Of a DNA stretch of 64,000 nt, positions 49,914-58,993 are shown piece after piece. This DNA is from Frankia umida. Lineage in GTDB: Bacteria > Actinomycetota > Actinomycetes > Frankiales > Frankiaceae. Both the position numbers and the translations under genes were made by a program. The notes below the pieces were generated by a model, which worked only from the letters and a program-made list of their open reading frames with translations, had not been told where the DNA came from and did not search any database. The DNA lies in the NCBI RefSeq assembly GCF_023242945.1, contig NZ_JALKFT010000026.1, forward strand, positions 10,255-74,254. The letters run 5' to 3'. Position 1 is the first letter of the stretch. Each line of letters opens with the position of its first letter.

Positions 49914-50854
49914 CAGTCGTGCTCCCAGGACTCGGGTGGATCGTCGCGGCTGAGGTCGTGCTCGATGCCATGGATGGACGTGCTGACGTCGGTGGCGTGG
50001 TGCGCGATGGCGCGCAGATGTTCCACCAACGGTTCCGCGAAGCGGTCGTGGAAGCGACGGCCGACCTCGTCGGTCCAGCTCCCGGCCAGCGTGGCCGTGC
50101 CGAGACCGAAGCCCGCGCTCAGGTCGAGCAGGTTCCGCGAGACGGCCCCGATGTCGCCAATGTCGAGCAGGTCCCCGGCCCCGCCGACATCCACGTCGAA
50201 CGCGGCGTTCAGCGCGCTCGCCGCCGCGCTGGCCCGGGTGAACACCGCCTCGCCGAGGTACTGGTCGAGCACGTCGATCAGCACACTGATCAGGAACGAG
50301 GCATCGGTCGCCGGTTCCTGAAACCGGGTGATCGCGCCGGTGACAGCGCTGGCGGCCGCCACCTGCTCGCCGGCCCGACCGTGGACGGAGCGGGCGAACA
50401 GTAGTCGGCGCTCGGCCTCGGCCAGCGCGGCGACGGCCCACCGCAGCTCCTCCTGCGCGCGGACGAGAGCACGTCGGGCGGTGGCGATCTCCGCCTCGGC
50501 CCGGGCCAGGGCGGCCTGCTCCGCCCAGGTGTCGGCGGGCTGGAGGGTGCCGTCCTCGTCCCGCGTGGTCCTTGCCTGGGCCTGCGTCAACGCGGTTCGT
50601 GCGGCCTCGACCGCCTGGGTGGCCGAGGTGAGTCCGGTCTCCGCCCGTCGCACGACCTGCTCGGCGAGGCGGCGGGCCTGGGCGGCCGCGTCGGCCCGGG
50701 CGCGATGGGCGGCCAGGTTCTGATCCGCCCGTGCGGCCGTCCGCGCCGCGGCGGCGGTGATGCGCACGGCGGCCGAACCAAGCCGGGTGGCCGTGCTCAG
50801 GAGCAGTCCGAGGTGGGCGCTGAGCACACCGGGATTGACGACAATGAGTACCAC
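49913..50854 (-). CDS. Coiled-coil protein of the WXG100/FtsK module
   Basis: 313 residues, not a recognised family. A short hydrophobic start (VLIVVNPGVLSAHLGLLLSTA) leads into a long Ala/Arg/Glu-rich coiled coil (about residues 30-165), then a helical C-terminal half ending in FAEPLVEHLRAIAHHATDVSTSIHGIE and an acidic tail. The overall plan resembles long ESX-type WXG or PPE-like partners in which helices pack as a hairpin. It is 37 bp downstream of the WXG100 gene and overlaps the ATPase start (TGATG), so the three genes form one operon. Probable structural or substrate component. Confidence 0.65.
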   Translation of the reverse strand: MVLIVVNPGVLSAHLGLLLSTATRLGSAAVRITAAAARTAARADQNLAAHRARADAAAQARRLAEQVVRRAETGLTSATQAVEAARTALTQAQARTTRDEDGTLQPADTWAEQAALARAEAEIATARRALVRAQEELRWAVAALAEAERRLLFARSVHGRAGEQVAAASAVTGAITRFQEPATDASFLISVLIDVLDQYLGEAVFTRASAAASALNAAFDVDVGGAGDLLDIGDIGAVSRNLLDLSAGFGLGTATLAGSWTDEVGRRFHDRFAEPLVEHLRAIAHHATDVSTSIHGIEHDLSRDDPPESWEHD

Positions 50855-50891
50855 GACAGGTCCCCCGACACCGTCTCGTTGACCTGCGGAC

Positions 50892-51155
50892 CTACATGCC
50901 GAGGTAGTCGCGCAGCGGGCTGATCTTGGCGTGTAGTGCCGGTGTGAGCTCGCCGACGGTCTCGACCAGCGCGATCAGCCGTTTGGAGTGCTCGTCGACC
51001 AGATCGGCGAACCGCTCTCGTTGGACGTCCTCCCAGTCGAGTCCGTCGAAATGGGTCTGTAGCTTGAGAATCCGGTCCGACATCGTCGTGCCGAACTCGA
51101 CGACATGGTTGGCGAACTCCTCCAGCTGATCCGGATCCACACGAATCGACGCCAT
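50892..51155 (-). CDS. WXG100-like small protein
   Basis: 87 residues. Two helices (ASIRVDPDQLEEFANHVVEF and DEHSKRLIALVETVGELTPAL) are joined by HFDGLDWEDVQRERFADLV, with Trp at the turn in the W-x-D variant of the WXG motif. Size, start (DPDQL, as in many EsxB-type proteins) and operon position fit the WXG100 family. A C-terminal YLGM follows RD, but no full YxxxD/E signal is present. A GAGGTGGAGG site precedes ATG 51155. First gene of the module. Confidence 0.78.
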   Translation of the reverse strand: MASIRVDPDQLEEFANHVVEFGTTMSDRILKLQTHFDGLDWEDVQRERFADLVDEHSKRLIALVETVGELTPALHAKISPLRDYLGM

Positions 51156-51754
51156 GGTGCCTCCACCTCGGGTCAGTGCGATTACGCCAATATCATCCGT
51201 CCAGGATGCCCGTTGCGGGAGAGAAGTCGGTCGGTGGGGCGGCTGTGCCGGTTGCGATCACCCAACGTGAATATCTGCTACCTTCTGCTGTCGCTCGTGG
51301 TCCTGGGTGGCGCGGGGACGCCCTGAGCTTGTCCAAGATGGCACTATCGGGGCAGGCCGATGGGTACGGTCTGGGGCGTGGGAAGAGGTGACGGAGCTGC
51401 GTGCCGGGCTGCGAGGTGGGGTGTCACATGAGCGCCGCACGATGTAGCGGGGCGGGTGGGCCGTGGGCGGGGTGACACACCCCCGCGTATCGAGGCGGAG
51501 CCGACGCTGTACGCCGTGACCTGACCGTCCTTTCGATGGCAAGGTCGCGGGTGGCGTGGGTCCGCCCCGCCCGCGGCATGTTCGCGCCGCACGGCCTGTG
51601 GGCCGGGTCGAGCCCTGCGCCCTGTGTGCCGGGGCGCGGTCCATCCCGTCCGTCGGGCGGCCACCACCACCTGACCCCATCGCAGGACTGACCTCGCCCG
51701 CGGTACCTGGGCCCGCGGTACCCAGCGAGTGACAACTCAAGGAGAGAGACAACG
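51156..51754. promoter_or_regulatory. Divergent intergenic region between the WXG100 module and peroxiredoxin
   Basis: 599 bp with no supported gene. It must hold the promoters for both directions. On the minus strand ATGATATTGGCGTAAT (around 51180-51200) is an AT-rich patch 25-45 bp before the WXG100 start. The peroxiredoxin side has a strong AAGGAGAGAG ribosome-binding site just before 51755. Confidence 0.35.
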
Positions 51755-52411
51755 ATGACTCTGACGATTGGCGACACCGCGCCGGACTTCACGGCGCAGA
51801 CGACCGAGGGCCCGATCAGCTTCCACGAGTGGATCGGCGACTCGTGGGCGGTGCTGTTCTCGCACCCGAAGAACTTCACCCCGATCTGCACCACCGAACT
51901 CGGCTACGTGGCCAGCATCAAGGGTGAGTTCGACAAGCGCGGCACGAAGATCATCGGCCTGTCCGTCGACCCGGTGGAAAAGCACGAGGGCTGGGCGAAG
52001 GACATCGAGGAGACCCAGGGCACCGCGCCGAACTACCCGCTGATCGGCGACTCCGACTTCGCGGTCTCCAAGGCGTACGGGATGCTCGGCGCCAACGTCA
52101 GCGGTGACCCGGCCGACCGCACGGCCGCGGACAACCAGACCGTCCGCAACGTGTTCGTCATCGGCCCGGACAAGAAGATCAAGCTGATCCTGGTCTACCC
52201 GATGACCACCGGCCGCAACTTCGACGAGGTCCTGCGGGTCATCGACTCGCTGCAGCTGACCGCCAAGCACAAGGTCGCCACCCCGGTGAACTGGAAGCAG
52301 GGCGAGGACGTCGTCATCGCCGGCTCGGTCAACAACGACCAGGCCAAGGAGATCTTCGGCAGCTGGAACGAGCCGAAGCCCTACCTGCGGATCGTCCCGC
52401 AGCCCAAGTAG
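51755..52411 (+). CDS. 1-Cys peroxiredoxin (Prx6 type)
   Basis: 218 residues; reduces peroxides with a single peroxidatic cysteine. Active-site block FSHPKNFTPICTTELGYVA (PxxxxTxxC); no second resolving cysteine is present. LSVDPVEKHEGWAKDIEE, LIGDSDFAVSKAYGML, and the C-terminal arm TPVNWKQGEDVVI mark the Prx6 subgroup. Excellent AAGGAGAGA site before ATG 51755. Less GC-rich third positions than neighbours suggest strong expression with Lys AAG-type codons. Sits between treY and the WXG100 module; its 3' end shares a hairpin with treY. Confidence 0.95.
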   Translation: MTLTIGDTAPDFTAQTTEGPISFHEWIGDSWAVLFSHPKNFTPICTTELGYVASIKGEFDKRGTKIIGLSVDPVEKHEGWAKDIEETQGTAPNYPLIGDSDFAVSKAYGMLGANVSGDPADRTAADNQTVRNVFVIGPDKKIKLILVYPMTTGRNFDEVLRVIDSLQLTAKHKVATPVNWKQGEDVVIAGSVNNDQAKEIFGSWNEPKPYLRIVPQPK

Positions 52412-52425
52412 TCCCGGCGGTACGA

Positions 52426-52467
52426 CCGGCCCTCGGCCGAGGTGGCGACACTTCGGCCGAGGGCCGG
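52426..52467. terminator. Bidirectional hairpin between peroxiredoxin and treY
   Basis: Perfect 15-bp arms, 52426-52440 and 52453-52467, around a 12-nt loop, between convergent stops. One of the strongest hairpins in the window. Confidence 0.8.
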
Positions 52468-52528
52468 CGACGTTTCCGGCCCGTACGCGGGCCGGTGGGC
52501 CGGCAGTCGAGCCGCCGGCCCGCGGCCC

Positions 52529-55036
52529 TCAGGAGCGGACGAGCAGGCTGACCGGGAAGTCGCGCAGCAGGCGCAGGACGTAGGCCGTCCCGCCGTCGTG
52601 GCGGCGCCCGGTCAGCACGTCGGTCCAGCGGCCCTCCGGCAGCGGCAGGGTGGTGTCCCGCCAGCCGCCGCCGCGGCGCAGACCCAGTACCAGACGCGGG
52701 ACCACGGTCACCATCGCCTCGGAGCGGGCGAACGCCACGACGTTCTCCGCCGCCGAGCCGGATGCCCACAGCGGGCGGTAGGTGGCGTGGGCGCCGAACC
52801 AGTCCGGGTTGTCCCGGCGCACCCGCAGGGCGCGGGCGACCACCAGCAGTTTCGCGGCGCCCGCGTCGTCGAGCAGCGGGGGACGTCGCGGCGGGGAGTC
52901 GTCGGCGGGGATGTCGGCGCCGAGTTCGGCGAGCAGCTTCGTGCGGTCGCCGAAGTTCACCGGACGACGGTTGTCCGGGTCCACCAGGGACAGATCCCAC
53001 AGCTCCTGGCCCTGATAGACATCGGGCACCCCGGGCATGGTGAGCTGCAGCAGCTTCTGGGCCAGCGAGTTGTGCCGGCCCAGTTCCACCAGAGCGCCGA
53101 CGTAGCCGGTCAGCACCGCGAGGAACTCCTCGTCCTCGAGCACCGACTCGACGTAGTTCGCCAGGGCCGCCTCATAGGCGGGGTCCTGGTCGGTCCAGCT
53201 CGTGTACAGCTTGGCCTCGCGGGCGACCTTGAGCATGTACTGGGTGGCCCGCTCGGTGGGCAGCGGCCAGGCCCCGACGAGGGTCTGCAACAGGAAGTAG
53301 ATCGTCGGGCGGTCGGGCCAGCCCTGTTCGGTGTCACGGTGGCGTTCGCCGAGGCGGACCAGCCGTCCGGCGGCCTCCGCCCAGCCACGCGGGTCCTCGG
53401 AGAGCACCGCGAGGCGGGCGCGGACGTCCTCGGAGCGTTTGGTGTCGTGGGTGGACAGGGTCGTCATCGTCAGCGGCCAGTCCCGCTGGGTGGCCACCGC
53501 CGCCTCGTGGAACTCGTTGACGGCGCTACGCGGATGGCCGGTGGTGAACGCGGGGAAGCGGGACGGGTCGCCGCCGACCTCGTTGAGCGCGATCATCCGG
53601 GCGTAGCGGTAGAACGTGGTGTCCTCGATGCCCTTGGCCATCACCGGGCCGCAGGTCTGCTGGAAGCGGGTGACGAACTCCGGCGGGCCGCCCAGAGCGA
53701 GGTCCTCGATCAGGTCGACCTCGGTGGCCCGGCCCGGCAGGTACGACCGGGCCTGCTCACAGGCCCGCACGATGTGGCCGCGGGCCTCCAGGCTCGGGGT
53801 GCCGTCCGGGCGGATGTAGGCACGGTAGACGTCGAAGGCTGCCAGTACCTCGCACAGCGCCTCGCGCAGCCCGCTGCGGGTCAGGTCGGCGCGGGCCCGG
53901 CGCGACTCCACCAGTGCCAGGGCGGTGAGCCGGTCGACCTCGGGCTGCAGGACCCCGGCGAGCACGTCCAGCTTCGCGGCTCGCGCCTCGGTCTCGTAGG
54001 TCGGATCGGCCCGGGTGATCTCCTCGTAGAGCACCGACAGCGGATGACCGGCGAGCGGGTCGAGGAACAACCGGGTGATCCGGCCGATGCCGTCGTAGCC
54101 GGTGGTGCCGTCGCACGCCCAGGTCCGGGGCAGCGTCTCGTCGTTCTCGAGGATCTTCTCGACGACCGTCCACACCCCGCCGGCGGCGTCGGAGAGCCGG
54201 CGCAGGTAGCCCTCCGGGTCGGCGAGGCCGTCCGGATGGTCGATGCGCAGACCCTCGAACGTGCCGGCGCGGACCTGCTCGATGAGCAGGCGGTGGGTCG
54301 CCGCGAACACGTCCGGTTCCTCCTGGCGCAGGCCCGCCAGGGTGGTGATGTCGAAGAAGCGCCGGTAGTTCAGTTCGGTGGCCCCGACCCGCCACCAGCA
54401 CAGCCGGTAGTACTGGGCGTCCAGGGTGCCGGCGATGTCGTGGGGGTCGGCGGTGCCCGGCGCGGTCGGCAGCACGTGGTCGTAGTAGGCGACCACCCAG
54501 GCGCCGTCCTCGTCCTGGCGCACGCTGATCTCACCGGCGGCCAGGCAGTCGGCCAGGCCCGCGCCGAGGATCGGCACGACGACCCGGCCCGGGTTGTCCG
54601 GGCTGGCCCAGTCGATGTCGAACCAGCTCGCGTACGGCGAGTCCGGCCCCTCACGCAGCACCGACCACCAGGCCGCGTTCGCGGCCTGCGGGGCGACCGC
54701 CATGTGGTTGGGCACGACGTCCACGACCAGGCCGAGACCCGCGCGTCGGCAGGCGGCGACCAGACGGCGCAGCCCCCCGCTGCCCCCGAGTTCCGGGTTG
54801 ATCTGGCCGTGCTCGACGACGTCGTAGCCGTGGGTCGAACCGGGCGCGGCCTCCAGCACCGGCGACAGGTACAGGTGCGACACCCCGAGGGAGGCCAGGT
54901 ACGGGACGATGACGGTCGCGTCGGTCAGCGAGAAGTCGAGGTTGAGCTGCAGCCGGTAGGTCGAGGTCGGAACCGCCCGCTCGTCACCGGAGCCGGCCCG
55001 TCCCCCGATCATGGCACCCGCCCCGCCGGAGCCCAT
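52529..55036 (-). CDS. treY: Malto-oligosyltrehalose synthase
   Basis: 835 residues; isomerises the reducing-end glucose of maltodextrins to a trehalosyl unit. GH13 marks: STYRLQLNLDFSLTDA and ASLGVSHLYLSPVLEAAPGSTHGYDV at the start, VVDVVPNHMAV, FEGLRIDHPDGLADP (catalytic Asp), TWACDGTTGYDG (TreY-specific), WTVVEKILENDE (Glu), LSTHDTKRSEDVRARL and MPGVPDVYQGQELWDLSLVDPDNRRPV. ATG 55036 lies 7 bp after the treX stop; ATG 55012 is an alternative. Operon with treX. Confidence 0.95.
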   Translation of the reverse strand: MGSGGAGAMIGGRAGSGDERAVPTSTYRLQLNLDFSLTDATVIVPYLASLGVSHLYLSPVLEAAPGSTHGYDVVEHGQINPELGGSGGLRRLVAACRRAGLGLVVDVVPNHMAVAPQAANAAWWSVLREGPDSPYASWFDIDWASPDNPGRVVVPILGAGLADCLAAGEISVRQDEDGAWVVAYYDHVLPTAPGTADPHDIAGTLDAQYYRLCWWRVGATELNYRRFFDITTLAGLRQEEPDVFAATHRLLIEQVRAGTFEGLRIDHPDGLADPEGYLRRLSDAAGGVWTVVEKILENDETLPRTWACDGTTGYDGIGRITRLFLDPLAGHPLSVLYEEITRADPTYETEARAAKLDVLAGVLQPEVDRLTALALVESRRARADLTRSGLREALCEVLAAFDVYRAYIRPDGTPSLEARGHIVRACEQARSYLPGRATEVDLIEDLALGGPPEFVTRFQQTCGPVMAKGIEDTTFYRYARMIALNEVGGDPSRFPAFTTGHPRSAVNEFHEAAVATQRDWPLTMTTLSTHDTKRSEDVRARLAVLSEDPRGWAEAAGRLVRLGERHRDTEQGWPDRPTIYFLLQTLVGAWPLPTERATQYMLKVAREAKLYTSWTDQDPAYEAALANYVESVLEDEEFLAVLTGYVGALVELGRHNSLAQKLLQLTMPGVPDVYQGQELWDLSLVDPDNRRPVNFGDRTKLLAELGADIPADDSPPRRPPLLDDAGAAKLLVVARALRVRRDNPDWFGAHATYRPLWASGSAAENVVAFARSEAMVTVVPRLVLGLRRGGGWRDTTLPLPEGRWTDVLTGRRHDGGTAYVLRLLRDFPVSLLVRS

Positions 55037-55043
55037 GGTCGCG

Positions 55044-57272
55044 TCAGGGGACACGGCGCAGCACGACCGTCGAGCGAGCGTCGATCTCGAGCGGATCACC
55101 GGCCTTGACCAGACGACCGCTGTCGCTGGGGTCGAAGGCGGTCGTGGCCAGGGGAATCGCCTCCAGATCGGCGTCGACGAGGGTGACGGACCGTCGGGTG
55201 TCCACCACTGTCTCCCAGGAGCCACCGAAGTTCGTGGCCGGCACGCGGAAGCCGACCGGTTCGAAGTGGGCGTTGAAGAACAGCAGGAAGGACGAGTCCT
55301 TGATCGGCTGGCCGAGCGCGTCCGGGTCCCGGATGGCGTCGCCGTTGAGGTAGACGCCGAGGGTGCGGGCGGTGCCGGACTCCCAGTCGGCGCTGGTCAT
55401 CTCGGTGCCGTCCGGGCGCAGCCAGACGATGTCCTTGCTGGCGGGGTCCAGGTCGGTGTCCGTCGCCGGGTCACCGGTGGCCGGGCCGCCACCGGCCGGG
55501 CCACTCTGGCCGCTCAGCACGTTGCCCTTGAAGAACTTGCGGCGGCGGAAGATCGCATGGTCGCGGCGCAGTTTCGACACCTGGCTGACGAACTCGACCA
55601 GGTCGGCGTTGCGCTCGGCGTCGGACCAGTCCAGCCAGGAGATCGGGCTGTCCTGGCAGTAGGCGTTGTTGTTGCCGCGTTGGGTGCGACCCATCTCGTC
55701 TCCGGCGACCAGCATGGGCACCCCCTGGGACAGCAGCAGCGTCGTCAGCAGGTTACGGGTCTGCGCGCCGCGAAGCGCGGTCACCGCGGGATCGTCGGTG
55801 GGTCCTTCCACGCCGCAGTTCCACGAACGGTTGTCGTCGGAGCCGTCCCGGTTGTCCTCGCCGTTGGCCTCGTTGTGCTTGTCGTTGTACGAGACGAGGT
55901 CGCGCAGGGTGAAACCGTCATGGGCGGTGATGAAGTTGATCGACGCCCAGGGGCGACGCCCGGAGTTCTCGTACAGGTCGCTGGAGCCGGTCAGCCGGGA
56001 GGCGAACTCGGCGATCCCGTGGTCCTGCCCCCGCCAGAAGTCACGGACGGTGTCGCGGTACTTGCCGTTCCACTCCGTCCACAGGGGCGGGAAGTTGCCG
56101 ACCTGGTAGCCGCCCTCGCCGAGGTCCCACGGCTCGGCGATCAGCTTGACCTGGGAGACCACCGGATCCTGCTGGACGAGGTCGAAGAACGACGACAGCC
56201 GGTCGACGTCGTAGAACTCACGGGCCAGGGTCGCGGCGAGGTCGAAGCGGAACCCGTCGACGTGCATCTCGGTCACCCAGTAGCGCAGCGAGTCCATGAT
56301 GAGCTGCAGGACGTGGGGGTGGCGCACCCGCATGCTGTTGCCGGTGCCCGTGTAGTCCATGTAGTAGCGCGGGTCCTCGTCGACCAGCCGGTAGTAGGCG
56401 GCGTTGTCGATGCCGCGGAAACACAGCATCGGGCCCATGTGGTTGCCCTCGGCGGTGTGGTTGTAGACGACGTCGAGGATCACCTCGATCCCGGCCTCGT
56501 GCAGGTTGCGGACCATCCCCTTGAACTCCTGCACCTGCCGGCCCTGCCCGCCGGAGGCGGAGTAGCCGTTGTGCGGTGCGAGGAAGGCCACCGAGTTGTA
56601 GCCCCAGTAGTTGCGCAGGTTGCGGCTGACCAGATGCTCGTCATGGACGAACTGGTGCACCGGAAGCAGCTCGATCGCGGTGATGCCGATCCTGCGGTAG
56701 TGCTCGATCATGATGGGGTGGGCGATGCCCGCGTACGTTCCGCGGTACTCGTCCGGCAGGTCCGGGTGGTTCTTGGTCAGTCCGCGGACGTGGGCCTCGT
56801 AGATCAGCGACTCGTTGTAGGGCGTGCGCGGTGGCCGGTCGCCGTTCCAGTCGAAGAACGGGCTGATCACCACCGACTTCATCATGTGCGGGCCGGAGTC
56901 GGCGTCGTTGACGCTGTCCGGGTCGCCGAAGGTGTACGGGAAGACCGCCTGGTCCCAGGCGATCTCGCCGTCGACGGCCTTGGCGTACGGGTCGAGCAGG
57001 AGCTTCGCCGGGTTGCAGCGGTTGCCGGTGGCCGGATCGTACGGCCCGTCGATGCGGTAGCCGTAGCGCTGACCGGGGCCGACCGAGGGCAGGTAGGCAT
57101 GCCAGACGAAGGCGTCGACCTCTTTGAGTTCGACCTTCTCCTCATGCCCGGCATCGTCGAACAGGCAGAGCATGACCTGTTGCGCGACCTCCGAGAAGAT
57201 CGCGAAGTTGGTCCCCGTACCGTCATACGTGGCGCCAAGGGGATATGGGTGACCCGGCCAAACCTGCGACAT
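55044..57272 (-). CDS. treX: Glycogen debranching enzyme (TreX/GlgX type)
   Basis: 742 residues; cuts alpha-1,6 branches of glycogen to supply linear chains to TreY. CBM48 start (GHPYPLGATYDGTGTNFAIFSE), then GH13: VILDVVYNHTAEGNHMGP, DGFRFDLAATLARE (nucleophile Asp), KLIAEPWDLGEGGYQVGNFP (Glu), FITAHDGFTLRDLVSYN, and MLVAGDEMGRTQRGNNNAYCQD. A Gly/Pro/Ala insertion (PAGGGPATGDPATD) lies in the C-terminal domain. ATG 57272 is the family N-terminus. First gene of treX-treY; divergent from the NfeD gene. Confidence 0.95.
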   Translation of the reverse strand: MSQVWPGHPYPLGATYDGTGTNFAIFSEVAQQVMLCLFDDAGHEEKVELKEVDAFVWHAYLPSVGPGQRYGYRIDGPYDPATGNRCNPAKLLLDPYAKAVDGEIAWDQAVFPYTFGDPDSVNDADSGPHMMKSVVISPFFDWNGDRPPRTPYNESLIYEAHVRGLTKNHPDLPDEYRGTYAGIAHPIMIEHYRRIGITAIELLPVHQFVHDEHLVSRNLRNYWGYNSVAFLAPHNGYSASGGQGRQVQEFKGMVRNLHEAGIEVILDVVYNHTAEGNHMGPMLCFRGIDNAAYYRLVDEDPRYYMDYTGTGNSMRVRHPHVLQLIMDSLRYWVTEMHVDGFRFDLAATLAREFYDVDRLSSFFDLVQQDPVVSQVKLIAEPWDLGEGGYQVGNFPPLWTEWNGKYRDTVRDFWRGQDHGIAEFASRLTGSSDLYENSGRRPWASINFITAHDGFTLRDLVSYNDKHNEANGEDNRDGSDDNRSWNCGVEGPTDDPAVTALRGAQTRNLLTTLLLSQGVPMLVAGDEMGRTQRGNNNAYCQDSPISWLDWSDAERNADLVEFVSQVSKLRRDHAIFRRRKFFKGNVLSGQSGPAGGGPATGDPATDTDLDPASKDIVWLRPDGTEMTSADWESGTARTLGVYLNGDAIRDPDALGQPIKDSSFLLFFNAHFEPVGFRVPATNFGGSWETVVDTRRSVTLVDADLEAIPLATTAFDPSDSGRLVKAGDPLEIDARSTVVLRRVP

Positions 57273-57429
57273 AGGCCCGAAGCCTACGGCCACCGAGCCT
57301 GCCCTGATTCGTCGGCGCGGGAACCGACTCGTCACACGTGCGGCGGTCGGGGTGATCGCGCGCACCGCCAGCCCCGGCCATTGACGTTTCATTGATCGGT
57401 TCCGACCTGGTCAGGCCTAGCATGACCAC

Positions 57430-57864
57430 ATGGCCGACTGGGCGATCTGGGTCGTCGTCGCTGGCGCTCTGTTCGTTGGCGAGCTGATGACGCTGGACCT
57501 GATTCTCGTGATGCTGGGCCTCGGCGCGCTGGTGGGGGCGGTGCTCGCTCTGCTCGGCGTGGACGTGGTCTGGCAGATCGTCGCCGCCACCGTGGCGGCC
57601 GGCGGGTTCGGGCTGGGCCTGCGCCCGGTGGCCCGCCGGCATCTGCAACGCGGCCCGCAGCTGGTGACCGGGGTGGCGGCGCTGGTCGGCGAGCAGGCGC
57701 TGGTCGTCGAGCGGGTGGACGGGCTCGGCGGGCGGGTGAAGGTCCGCGGCGAGATCTGGTCGGCACGGTCCTACCCCAGTTCGCTCGTGCTGGACGCGGG
57801 CGAGCAGGCACGAGTGCTGCGCATCGACGGGGCTACCGCGATCGTGCACAGGTTCGAGCTCTGA
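57430..57864 (+). CDS. NfeD family membrane protein
   Basis: 144 residues. Two or three helices (WAIWVVVAGALFVGELMTLDLILVMLGL, GALVGAVLALLGVDVVWQIV) are followed by an OB-fold C-terminal domain (LVTGVAALVGEQALVVERV to VLRIDGATAIVHRF). NfeD proteins partner with SPFH/stomatin proteins, and the SPFH gene follows 60 bp downstream, so they form one operon acting at the membrane. Confidence 0.92.
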   Translation: MADWAIWVVVAGALFVGELMTLDLILVMLGLGALVGAVLALLGVDVVWQIVAATVAAGGFGLGLRPVARRHLQRGPQLVTGVAALVGEQALVVERVDGLGGRVKVRGEIWSARSYPSSLVLDAGEQARVLRIDGATAIVHRFEL

Positions 57865-57924
57865 GCACCGAGCCGAGCGGACGGGTCCGGGCGGCTGACG
57901 CCCGAGGCAGGGAGGGAACAGCTC

Positions 57925-58839
57925 ATGGCAGGTGTCATCGTGGCCGCGGTGATCGCGGCGGTCCTGTTGGTCGTCCTCGTGCGGGCCGTGCGGATCGTGC
58001 CGCAGGCCCGGGCGATGGTCGTCGAACGGCTCGGCCGCTATCACCGCACACTCACCCCGGGTCTGGCGATCGTGGTCCCGTTCGTCGACCGCATCCGCGA
58101 TCGCATCGATCTGCGTGAACAGGTCGTCAGCTTTCCACCGCAACCGGTGATCACCGAGGACAACCTCGTCGTCGGCATCGACACCGTCATCTACTTCCAG
58201 GTCACCGACCCGCGGGCGGCCACCTATGAGATCGCCAACGTCATCCGGGCGATCGAGCAGCTCACGGTGACCACCCTGCGCAACGTCATCGGTGGGCTGA
58301 ACCTCGAGGCCACCCTCACCTCGCGCGACCAGATCAACGGCCAGCTCCGGGGCGTGCTCGACGAGGCCACCGGCAGGTGGGGCATCCGGGTCAACCGGGT
58401 CGAGCTCAAGGCGATCGACCCGCCCCGCTCCATCCAGGACTCGATGGAGAAGCAGATGCGGGCCGAGCGGGACCGGCGGGCCGCCATCCTGACCGCAGAG
58501 GGTGTGAAGCAGAGCGAGATCCTGCGGGCCGAAGGTGCGAAGCAGGCCGCGATCCTGCGGGCTGAGGGTGAGCGGGAGGCGCAGATCCTCACCGCGCAGG
58601 GCGAGGCGCAGGCGATCGGCACCGTCTTTCGTGCCATCCACGAGGGCAACCCCGACCAGAAGCTGCTCGCCTACCAGTACCTGCAGACCCTGCCCCAGAT
58701 CGCCCAGGGCCAGGCGAGCAAGCTGTGGATCGTGCCGAGCGAGCTGACCGGGGCGCTGGGCAGCCTCGGTGGTCTGCTCGCCGGACCGGGCCAGGGGGAC
58801 CACCACCCGGGCGAACCATCATCGGGCCGGGTGACATAG
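57925..58839 (+). CDS. SPFH/band 7 (stomatin/QmcA-like) protein
   Basis: 304 residues. One N-terminal helix (GVIVAAVIAAVLLVVLV) then the band 7 domain: RIVPQARAMVVERLGRYHRTLTPGL, RIDLREQVVSFPPQPVITEDNLVV, and ATYEIANVIRAIEQLTVTTLRNVIG. A coiled coil with repeated AEG units (ILTAEGVKQSEILRAEGAKQ) follows. Such proteins build membrane microdomains or regulate membrane proteases. A GGAGGG site precedes the ATG. Confidence 0.93.
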   Translation: MAGVIVAAVIAAVLLVVLVRAVRIVPQARAMVVERLGRYHRTLTPGLAIVVPFVDRIRDRIDLREQVVSFPPQPVITEDNLVVGIDTVIYFQVTDPRAATYEIANVIRAIEQLTVTTLRNVIGGLNLEATLTSRDQINGQLRGVLDEATGRWGIRVNRVELKAIDPPRSIQDSMEKQMRAERDRRAAILTAEGVKQSEILRAEGAKQAAILRAEGEREAQILTAQGEAQAIGTVFRAIHEGNPDQKLLAYQYLQTLPQIAQGQASKLWIVPSELTGALGSLGGLLAGPGQGDHHPGEPSSGRVT

Positions 58840-58993
58840 CCGGTGTGAGCACCGAGATACGACCAATTAGTCATACCTTTGGGTGGGGGTGGGGCTAGTC
58901 CCCACCGCTCGACCATGGGACGATTCCGTCAGCCGGTTGGGACGGGTCGATGAGACGCAGGGGAAGGCGTTCCTCGTCGACGGAGGTTCCTGC

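Noticed and set aside
41022..51155. Canonical ESX type VII secretion locus
   Set aside because: No EccB, EccD, EccE, EccA or mycosin genes; the ATPase lacks the EccC membrane part.
55011..57395. 794-codon frame antisense to treX
   Set aside because: Shadow frame; the opposite strand carries all GH13 catalytic motifs.
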